10,932 nt of DNA from Methylophaga sp. OBS1. GTDB lineage: Bacteria; Pseudomonadota; Gammaproteobacteria; Nitrosococcales; Methylophagaceae. The stretch covers positions 1 to 10,932 of the forward strand of contig NZ_JAPDMS010000001.1 of assembly GCF_026319365.1 (NCBI RefSeq). Direction: 5' to 3'. A program made the position numbers and the translations under genes. The notes beneath the pieces are model-generated. The model was given only the letters and a program-made list of their open reading frames with translations. It was not told the DNA's origin and ran no database searches. Below are positions 1 through 6,308 of this stretch, in pieces (position 1 is the stretch's first letter; every line of letters begins with the position of its first letter).

Positions 1-139
1 GGTGCCGGTGACGGCACTGGTTCGGGCGCCGGCCGGGGTGACTGAAGACGGGCTGGCCCCGCTCACCTTTGAAGCCACGGTGCGTGAGCAACCGCAACTT
101 AACAGCAGCTATGACAGTATGTTTATGACTCCTGAGTAA
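1..139 (+). CDS. ccoG: 3' end of a gene, probably cytochrome c oxidase accessory protein CcoG/FixG (C-terminal Ig-like domain)
   Basis: Only the last 45 codons are present: an open frame with its first full codon at position 2, ending in TAA at 137-139. The tail reads VPVTALVRAP, then PLTFEATVREQPQL, then DSMFMTPE. From memory, this spacing matches the C-terminal FixG_C domain of CcoG, whose end has the pattern 'lPVtlr...F.v.a.ddp.l....sSrFigP'. CcoG is a membrane ferredoxin-like protein needed for copper supply to, and assembly of, cbb3-type cytochrome oxidase. The iron-sulphur and membrane parts lie outside the window, so the call rests on a short tail and the final GP is not conserved. A strong terminator 55 bp downstream closes this transcription unit. 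Confidence 0.45.
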   Translation, partial: VPVTALVRAPAGVTEDGLAPLTFEATVREQPQLNSSYDSMFMTPE

Positions 140-167
140 AGGCTAACCATCTTTACATGCGGCTTGC

Positions 168-182
168 CCACTGTAACAGTGG
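168..182. repeat. 15-bp perfect palindrome in the ccoG/tas gap
   Basis: CCACTGT, a central A, then ACAGTGG forms a perfect inverted repeat. It is flanked by a direct repeat GGCTTGC at 161-167 and 181-187. A possible -35 (TTTACA, 152-157) lies just upstream, so the palindrome would cover the -10 region of a promoter for tas. As RNA it could instead fold into a six-pair hairpin ahead of the terminator. The sequence does not decide between an operator and an RNA structure. Confidence 0.4.
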
Positions 183-193
183 CTTGCTAGGCT

Positions 194-219
194 AAAGCCC
201 GCTTCAGAGCGGGCTTTTT
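194..219 (+). terminator. Intrinsic terminator after the ccoG-like gene
   Basis: A 9-bp perfect stem AAAGCCCGC (194-202) / GCGGGCTTT (209-217) with a six-base loop TTCAGA, running directly into a short T tract that ends at 219. This is a textbook rho-independent terminator for the upstream gene. It ends only 16 bp before the tas start codon, so either the tas promoter lies upstream of the hairpin or tas depends partly on read-through. Confidence 0.85.
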
Positions 220-235
220 GATAGAGGACAGAAGT

Positions 236-1279
236 ATGAAATACAGCAAACTGGGATCCAGCGATCTTGAGGTCAGCCGGATATGTCTTGGCACCATGAC
301 CTATGGTGAGCAAAACACCGAACAGGAAGGGCATCAGCAGCTGGATTACGCGCTGGAACAAGGGGTGAATTTCATTGATACCGCTGAACTCTATGCAATA
401 CCACCCAGGGCGGAGACCTATGGTGAAACCGAGCGGATCGTCGGCAGCTGGCTGAAAAGGCGTGGTCGTCGTGACGATATCGTCCTTGCCAGTAAAATCG
501 CCGGACCGGGACCGGACTGGGTGTCACACATCCGGGGCGGCCATACCCGCTTTGATGCGGACAATATCAGCCAAGCGCTGGATGAAAGCCTGCGTCGTCT
601 GCAGACTGACTATATCGACCTCTATCAGTTACATTGGCCTGAACGTAAAACCAATTATTTCGGCAAACTGGGTTATCAGGCTGATGACGCGGAAGCTGAA
701 TTGACGCCGGTTTATGAAACACTGCAGGCACTGGATAAAGCGGTTCAAGCCGGCAAGATCCGTTATATCGGACTGTCGAATGAGACCCCCTGGGGCATCA
801 TGCAGTTTATATGGACGGCAAAGGTGTTGAATCTACCTTCTCTGGTCACAGTGCAAAACCCCTACAGTCTGCTGAACCGGACTTATGAAGTAGGGTGTGC
901 TGAAATCAGTCACCGCGAACAGGTAGGGTTAATGGCCTATTCACCTCTCGGCTTTGGTGTGCTCACTGGTAAATATCTGGATGCTGCCCCCAGTGATGCC
1001 AGGCTGACCCGCTGGCCACATTATGCTCGCTACAGTAATGAACAGGCGGTAGCTGCAACCCGGAAATATGTTGAACTGGCGCGTCGTCATAATCTTGATC
1101 CAGCACAGATGGCGCTGGCTTACGTCAACAGTCGTCCATTTCTGACTGCGAATATTATTGGTGCCACTGATATGCAGCAGCTCAAAAATAATATCGCCAG
1201 CATTGAGTTGGAACTCAGCGAGACGTTGCTGGATGAGATCGAAGCTATTCATCGCCAGCATCCCAATCCATCCCCCTAA
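236..1279 (+). CDS. tas: Tas-type NADP(H)-dependent aldo/keto reductase
   Basis: A 347-residue soluble TIM-barrel aldo/keto reductase, almost the same length as E. coli Tas (346). Long stretches match Tas as I know it: LEVSRICLGTMTYGEQN near the N-terminus, YAIPPRAET, RLQTDYIDLYQLHWP, GKIRYIGLSNET, VQNPYSLLNR and LDPAQMALA. The catalytic tetrad of the family is visible as D48, Y53, K87 and H133. Members reduce aldehydes and ketones with NADPH; E. coli Tas was named for suppressing tyrosine auxotrophy, but the physiological substrate is unclear. The ATG at 236 is chosen because GAGG at 224-227 is well spaced. An in-frame TTG at 218 lies inside the terminator and is rejected. The gene stands alone: a terminator precedes it and 139 bp separate it from the next gene. 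Confidence 0.93.
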   Translation: MKYSKLGSSDLEVSRICLGTMTYGEQNTEQEGHQQLDYALEQGVNFIDTAELYAIPPRAETYGETERIVGSWLKRRGRRDDIVLASKIAGPGPDWVSHIRGGHTRFDADNISQALDESLRRLQTDYIDLYQLHWPERKTNYFGKLGYQADDAEAELTPVYETLQALDKAVQAGKIRYIGLSNETPWGIMQFIWTAKVLNLPSLVTVQNPYSLLNRTYEVGCAEISHREQVGLMAYSPLGFGVLTGKYLDAAPSDARLTRWPHYARYSNEQAVAATRKYVELARRHNLDPAQMALAYVNSRPFLTANIIGATDMQQLKNNIASIELELSETLLDEIEAIHRQHPNPSP

Positions 1280-1352
1280 TTTGCCGGGGGTTAATGCTTT
1301 GTTAGGCTGCGAAAGTGTGATCTAGCTGGCATTTTTGTAAAGAATCCTGTAT

Positions 1353-1367
1353 CAGTTGGATCAACTG
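1353..1367. promoter_or_regulatory. Inverted repeat upstream of the receptor operon, possible operator
   Basis: CAGTTG, GAT, CAACTG: perfect 6-bp arms with a 3-bp spacer, 51 bp before the receptor start codon. It sits in the 139-bp non-coding gap 1280-1418, the only place a promoter for the four-gene cassette could lie outside coding sequence. A TTGACT (1378-1383) resembles a -35 box, but no convincing -10 follows at 16-18 bp. An operator role is a guess from symmetry and position alone. Confidence 0.3.
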
Positions 1368-1418
1368 GTTTTGAGTGTTGACTCATGCCTTGGTGATATT
1401 CAATGGTGGAGGGGCAGC

Positions 1419-3473
1419 ATGCGCAAGCAAGGCATGGCGAAACTCTGGTTCCCGGGAGTTCTGTTTGCTTGTTCCCATGCTGTTGAAGCTGCTTCACAGA
1501 CACCATCCCCAATTGATCTCAGTCTGCAGGAATTGCTTGATATCGAGGTCACGACTGTGTCACGTCAGGCAGAGTCGCTTTCCAGTGCAGCTGCCGCAAT
1601 TTACGTCATTACCGGCGAAGAAATCCGCCAGCGGGGATTTCAGTCTATTCCTCAAGCCCTGAGAGATGTGCCTGGGCTGCATGTTGCTCAGATTGACGCG
1701 CAGAAATGGGCTGTCAGCAGTCGCGGCTTCAACGGTCGCTTCAATAACAAGATGCTTGTGTTGATCGACGGCCGGAGTGTTTACTCTCCGGAATTTTCCG
1801 GCGTCTATTGGGAAGTACAGGATACGCTGATGGCTGATATTGAGCGGATCGAGGTGATTCGGGGGCCTGGAGCCGCCATATGGGGCGCAAATGCAGTCAA
1901 CGGCGTTATCAATATTATCAGTAGACACAGTGCGGACACGCAGGGTGGTTATGCTGAAATAGGGGCCGGTGACTATCAGCAAGCTTTTGCCGGTTTTCGT
2001 TACGGTGGACGGCTCGCACCGGGCCTGACTGGCCGCGCTTATGTCAAAGCATTCAAACGTGATGATTTGGCATTTGACCCTGCCGATGTCAATCCTTCAA
2101 CGGCTGCGCTGATTAGTCAAACTGAGACCGACAATAGCTGGTGGAAGCAGCAAGCGGGCGCACGTCTGGATATGACTCTGGGGACAACCGCAACCCTGAG
2201 ACTCAGTGGTGCTGCCTATGACAGCATGATGGATCAGACTGTCACCATCCCGACATTAACCGATCCCTACATCGATTATCCCAACATCAGTTCGGTATCA
2301 CGCGGTTGGCATTTGCTGGGGGATTACACCCGCGCATTGTCTGCGGATTCGCAATTGAATCTGAAGGTGTATTTTGATCATGCCAAGCGGGATGAGTCGC
2401 TGTTTGGATATAGCCGAGATACGCTGGATGTCGAAATGTCTCATCATTTTGAGATCGGTGCTCGTCATGAACTGCTATGGGGTATGGGCTACCGGCATAT
2501 TGATAACGAACTGGATACCAATATGTCGGTGATTGATACCCGGGGCGATAATGAGAGCACAAACCTCTGGAGCTTGTTTGTTCAGGATCAGATAACCCTG
2601 AAACCCGAAATGCTCTGGCTGACACTGGCGACACGCTTTGAGCATCATGCCTACAGCGATTTTGAATGGCAACCTACGGTCAGGTTAAGTTGGCAGCCTG
2701 CTGAACGGCATCGCTTCTGGACAGCAGTATCAAGGGCGGTCAGAACGCCATCACAGCTCGAGCATGAATATTTTATCAACGCGGGCAACCTCGCTCCGTT
2801 AAGTGCTTTCAATCCGACCGGTTTCGTTAACAGGCTCATATTGCAGGGTAATTCAGATTTTGACTCGGAAGTGGTTAAAAGTATTGAGGCAGGCTATCGC
2901 TATGCCAGTCAACATGCGTTTAGTCTGGATACAGCGGTTTTTTACAATGATTATGATGATCTGCGAAGTAACCAGGTTACAGAGACAGACTTTTCAACCT
3001 TACCGGCCTATATCACGACTTTTTCTGCCTTTGATAACGATGCCAGCGGTAAGAATTACGGCTTGGAGTTATCAGCTAACTGGATGATCAACCAGAGATT
3101 AAAGTTACGTCTCAATTACAGCTATATCGAGAGTGATTTCAGTGAAGGACAGCCACAAAATACCGATGCACCTGAACAGCTTGTCTCGCTGTTTGCAAAC
3201 TGGCGTATCAGTGATGACATTGATTTGACTGCAACCTGGCGCTATGTGGATCGCAATCAGTCCATAGATCCGGTTCAGGTAGATAATCAGACAATTGATG
3301 CCTACCACGGCGTTGATCTGGGGCTGAACTGGCAGCTTACACCGGACCTGCAACTGTCAGTGTTTGCCCGGGATTTGTTTTACGGTTCTCATGTTGAATA
3401 TAAGGCTGAGTTATTGTCCATTCCTTACCGTGTGGAACCGAGCTTCTATGGCAGACTCACGCTGGAGTATTGA
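1419..3473 (+). CDS. TonB-dependent outer-membrane receptor
   Basis: A 684-residue precursor. Residues 1-24 form a signal peptide (MRKQ..KLW, hydrophobic FPGVLFAC core, cleavage after AVEA). A TonB-box-like segment IEVTTVS lies at 42-48. The plug domain spans about 50-170, with VITGEEIRQRG, SIPQALRDVPGL, SRGFNGRF, LVLIDGRSVY, IERIEVIRGPG and IWGANAVNGVINII. The rest is a 22-strand-type beta-barrel of alternating residues ending in the aromatic SFYGRLTLEY expected of outer-membrane proteins. The ATG at 1419 follows GGAGGGG (1408-1414); a longer TTG start at 1356 would spoil the signal peptide. There is no extra N-terminal STN domain, so it is not a FecA-type sigma-signalling transducer by sequence. 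The ligand is unknown. The next gene starts 4 bp after its stop, which ties the receptor to the YfiR/kinase/c-di-GMP genes rather than to a transporter. Confidence 0.92.
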   Translation: MRKQGMAKLWFPGVLFACSHAVEAASQTPSPIDLSLQELLDIEVTTVSRQAESLSSAAAAIYVITGEEIRQRGFQSIPQALRDVPGLHVAQIDAQKWAVSSRGFNGRFNNKMLVLIDGRSVYSPEFSGVYWEVQDTLMADIERIEVIRGPGAAIWGANAVNGVINIISRHSADTQGGYAEIGAGDYQQAFAGFRYGGRLAPGLTGRAYVKAFKRDDLAFDPADVNPSTAALISQTETDNSWWKQQAGARLDMTLGTTATLRLSGAAYDSMMDQTVTIPTLTDPYIDYPNISSVSRGWHLLGDYTRALSADSQLNLKVYFDHAKRDESLFGYSRDTLDVEMSHHFEIGARHELLWGMGYRHIDNELDTNMSVIDTRGDNESTNLWSLFVQDQITLKPEMLWLTLATRFEHHAYSDFEWQPTVRLSWQPAERHRFWTAVSRAVRTPSQLEHEYFINAGNLAPLSAFNPTGFVNRLILQGNSDFDSEVVKSIEAGYRYASQHAFSLDTAVFYNDYDDLRSNQVTETDFSTLPAYITTFSAFDNDASGKNYGLELSANWMINQRLKLRLNYSYIESDFSEGQPQNTDAPEQLVSLFANWRISDDIDLTATWRYVDRNQSIDPVQVDNQTIDAYHGVDLGLNWQLTPDLQLSVFARDLFYGSHVEYKAELLSIPYRVEPSFYGRLTLEY

Positions 3474-3477
3474 AAAA

Positions 3478-4008
3478 GTGGCTTTGCTGAAACTAAAAAC
3501 ACTCTTTTTACTGGCGCTGTTATTGAGTCATGGCACTCAGCCAGTGATTGCCGTCGCTCAGCAACCTGACTCCCGCTCTGTGATCGCTGCACTGAACTAT
3601 AACTTTGCCAAATACGCAGACTGGCCGGATGAGGAGCACGCCGAATCAATCCGCTTGTGTTATTTCACCCATACCTTCAAAAACAGCTTCACTGAGTTGC
3701 ATGACAAAGCTATTTTCAATAAGCCCATCAGCACCCATCAGATCAATGATGTGGAGCAGACAGATCAGTGTCATCTGGTGTACATTGACCGCAACGAACG
3801 TGATATAACACAACGCCTGTTTGTTTATCTTGCCGATAAACCTGTACTTACAGTATCCGATATATCGGGGTTTATTGACGACGGTGGCATGATAGAAATC
3901 GTTCGTGAAGACAATAAATTTCGTTTCAAAGTGAATATGTCGAGAATGGAGCTTGCTAATTTGAAAATGAGCTCCCAGGTGCTGAAGCTGGCCGTGGAAG
4001 TCAAATGA
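3478..4008 (+). CDS. YfiR-family (DUF4154) periplasmic regulator
   Basis: A 176-residue protein with a signal peptide (KLK, then LFLLALLL, cleavage near AVA before QQ at residues 27-29) and one YfiR domain. Typical landmarks are AALNYNFAKYADWP (37-50), CHLVYID (98-104), PVLTVSD (122-128), the GGM core (136-138), FRFKVN (148-153) and LKMSSQVLKLA (162-172). In P. aeruginosa YfiR is the periplasmic inhibitor of the diguanylate cyclase YfiN, acting on its CHASE8 sensor. C61 and C98 could form a disulphide that responds to redox. The GTG start at 3478 is preferred: GGAG lies at 3464-3467 and the signal peptide is compact. An ATG at 3448 is possible and would overlap the receptor gene by 26 bp. The end overlaps the kinase start by 4 bp (ATGA), so the two are translationally coupled. 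Confidence 0.88.
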   Translation: MALLKLKTLFLLALLLSHGTQPVIAVAQQPDSRSVIAALNYNFAKYADWPDEEHAESIRLCYFTHTFKNSFTELHDKAIFNKPISTHQINDVEQTDQCHLVYIDRNERDITQRLFVYLADKPVLTVSDISGFIDDGGMIEIVREDNKFRFKVNMSRMELANLKMSSQVLKLAVEVK

Positions 4009-6308
4009 AATGGATCAAAACGCTTAAGTTTCGCCTGATTGCGACGATGATGGGCCTCGTGTTACTGACTATCCTCATCATTTCTTCATCTATTGTCAGT
4101 AACCAGCGTCAGGCAATTGAGAGACAGGCACGGCTGGATTCGACTGCGTTGGCCGAATTGTTGGTCAACAATACACTCACAGCAGTGTTATTCGATGATG
4201 CTGCCTCTGCCAGACAGTCACTGGAAGCGCTGAGGGTAAGACAAGATATCAGCCGGGTGATGATTTTTGATGGTCAGGCAGGTCTGTTTGCAAGCTATCA
4301 AAATAATGCCAGTGATGAACTACCGGAACTGGATCCCATCAGACGCGTTATACGAACGCGTACCCCCGCATTCATTGAAAATGAGCAGGGTTTAGAAGTC
4401 ATCATGCCTATGCTGAGTCATGGTGATGTGATCGGGGTACTCTATCTGCTTGATAGCTTGTCTTCTCTAAAATCTCAGTTGTCAGAATTCTACAAAGTGG
4501 TCGCTTTGACTGCGGTCGTTGCATTTTTCGCCAGTTTGTTAGCGATGTTGTGGCTGGTTTCTCTATTCACTAAACCCATGAATAAAATGCTGGAGACGAT
4601 AAGAGATATCAGCATTCACCGTGATTACAGACGACGTGCGCCCAGCGCAGCAACGATGGAGTTTAATCAACTCTCCGAGAGTTTCAATCAGATGATCAGT
4701 GAGGTAGAGCTGCGAGGCCAGCAACTTGAAACCATGAATGCTGAATTGGAGCAACGGGTCCAGGCCAGAACCGAGGCGCTGGAGACCGCATTGGATGTGG
4801 CTAACCATGCTAACCTGGCCAAGTCGCAGTTTTTGGCCATGATGAGCCATGAGGTCAGAACGCCACTGAATGGCGTGATTGGATTTGCTGAGTTACTCAA
4901 ACTCAGTGATCTGGATAAAGAGGCGCGGGAGAATGTTCGACTGTTGAATGACTCAGCGCAGTCATTACTTGCTTTACTGAATCAAATCCTTGATTTTTCA
5001 AAGCTTGATGCTGACAAGGTTGAACTGGAAAAACAACGCTTGAATATGGCGAGTTTCATAAAATCCGTTGTCGAGACCAACCGCGCCAAAGCCGATCGAA
5101 AAGGACTGGTTCTTGAGCTCAACCTGCAGGACAGTGATGCTGATTATCTTGTCGACCCGTTGCGTCTGAGACAAGTACTCAACAACCTGATCGATAATGC
5201 CATCAAATTTACCCATCAGGGTCGTGTCAAAGTCAGCCTGATGGTTGAACAGTATGAGGTCGAGCATTGGCTCCGGTTTGAAGTCGAGGATACCGGCGCC
5301 GGTATTGCCGATAATAAACTGGAGGCGATCTTTTCTCCATTTGCCCAGGCCGATAATTCGGTCACTCGAAAATATGGCGGTACGGGACTGGGACTGGCTA
5401 TATGTGCTCAGCTCATCAAACTGATGAAAGGTCACTATGGTGTCGATAGTCGTGAACAGCAGGGCAGTTTGTTCTGGTTTAAAATTCCGGTGCAGAAGCT
5501 GGATGTCATTCAGCCAACACCTCGACTCAAAAAAGCACCTGTTACGGTGACTCAATCCAATGGCAACGCAATACTGCTGGCCGAGGATAATGAAATCAAT
5601 CAATCGGTAGCGGCCGGCATGCTGGAAAACTTCGGTTATCAGGTAGAGATTGTCAGTAACGGCCTTGAAGCGGTGAATGCCTGTAACAAAAAACGTTATG
5701 ATCTGATTCTGATGGATTACCACATGCCACAAATGGGAGGAATGGAAGCCACGGCAATGATTCGTAACAGCCGCGGACAGAGCTTCAACAGCGGCACGCC
5801 TATTGTTGCGCTGACCGCTGATATCCAGGATGGGGTGGAGAGCGAGTTTCGTCACGCGGGTGCTGATGATTTTCTGATAAAACCCTTTACGCTCGAACAA
5901 CTGGGCGACATCATCCACCGTTGGCTGGAAAAAGCGGAGTCGGAAGATAAGGCCGCTTCTGTCATCGATGAGTCGGTGCTGGACGAAATACGGCGAATGT
6001 CGGGTGAGCAGGCACCAGAACTGATCAATAACATCGTTGAGCTGTATCTCAAGCAAACGCCCGACTTGATCGATGACATTCATCATGCAGCTAAAGACGG
6101 TGATTCTGAGCGTGTTTTCAGAGCTGCCCATGCGCTGAAGTCCAGCTCTGCCAATATCGGTGCTGTCAGAATCAGTGAGATTGCCCGGCAGGTAGAAAAA
6201 CTGGGGCGCGACAACCGGATTGACCATGTTTCTGCTCACCTGGATACACTGGTAGAAAATTACGAACAAGTCAGGCTCAATCTAAAAAGCCGGCTGGGAG
6301 AGGCTTAG
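4005..6308 (+). CDS. CHASE8-HAMP hybrid sensor histidine kinase with REC and HPt domains
   Basis: A 767-residue tripartite kinase. In order: transmembrane helix 1 (about 11-33); periplasmic CHASE8 domain (about 35-160, with the LTAVLFDD signature at 58-65 and a following AR..LEAL); transmembrane helix 2 (165-188); HAMP and coiled coil (188-270); HisKA with H282 in SHEVRTPLNG; HATPase with N398 (N box), DTGAG 429-433 (G1) and GGTGLGL 458-464 (G2); receiver 522-640 with E527/D528, phospho-acceptor D571, T604 and K626; HPt 655-760 with H709 in AAHALKSSSANIGA. All phosphotransfer residues are intact, so a full H282-D571-H709 relay is predicted, with the next gene's D58 as the obvious final acceptor. 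CHASE8 is the domain through which YfiN is held by YfiR, so the YfiR-like protein encoded upstream is the likely periplasmic partner. The start follows GGAAG at 3996-4000. Confidence 0.93.
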   Translation: MKWIKTLKFRLIATMMGLVLLTILIISSSIVSNQRQAIERQARLDSTALAELLVNNTLTAVLFDDAASARQSLEALRVRQDISRVMIFDGQAGLFASYQNNASDELPELDPIRRVIRTRTPAFIENEQGLEVIMPMLSHGDVIGVLYLLDSLSSLKSQLSEFYKVVALTAVVAFFASLLAMLWLVSLFTKPMNKMLETIRDISIHRDYRRRAPSAATMEFNQLSESFNQMISEVELRGQQLETMNAELEQRVQARTEALETALDVANHANLAKSQFLAMMSHEVRTPLNGVIGFAELLKLSDLDKEARENVRLLNDSAQSLLALLNQILDFSKLDADKVELEKQRLNMASFIKSVVETNRAKADRKGLVLELNLQDSDADYLVDPLRLRQVLNNLIDNAIKFTHQGRVKVSLMVEQYEVEHWLRFEVEDTGAGIADNKLEAIFSPFAQADNSVTRKYGGTGLGLAICAQLIKLMKGHYGVDSREQQGSLFWFKIPVQKLDVIQPTPRLKKAPVTVTQSNGNAILLAEDNEINQSVAAGMLENFGYQVEIVSNGLEAVNACNKKRYDLILMDYHMPQMGGMEATAMIRNSRGQSFNSGTPIVALTADIQDGVESEFRHAGADDFLIKPFTLEQLGDIIHRWLEKAESEDKAASVIDESVLDEIRRMSGEQAPELINNIVELYLKQTPDLIDDIHHAAKDGDSERVFRAAHALKSSSANIGAVRISEIARQVEKLGRDNRIDHVSAHLDTLVENYEQVRLNLKSRLGEA

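Noticed and set aside
1272..1292. Possible terminator after tas (CCCCC / GGGGG with a 9-base loop)
   Set aside because: The stem is only 5 bp, starts inside the tas coding end, and is followed by just two T residues, so it does not meet the usual pattern.
1326..1341. TGGCA-like sequence resembling a sigma-54 -24 box
   Set aside because: No GC pair lies at the required distance for a -12 element.
1356..1418. Longer N-terminus of the TonB receptor from TTG 1356
   Set aside because: It would add 21 polar residues before the signal peptide and lacks a ribosome-binding site; the ATG at 1419 has GGAGGGG upstream.
3364..3477. Upstream extensions of the YfiR-like gene, including ATG 3448
   Set aside because: The extra residues are out-of-frame receptor coding sequence and push the signal peptide inward. 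GTG 3478 with GGAG upstream fits better, though ATG 3448 cannot be fully excluded.
4998..6269. A 423-codon open frame on the minus strand
   Set aside because: It lies wholly antisense to the intact kinase gene, whose catalytic motifs are all in the plus-strand frame. Its translation shows no domain I recognise, and it has no operon context.
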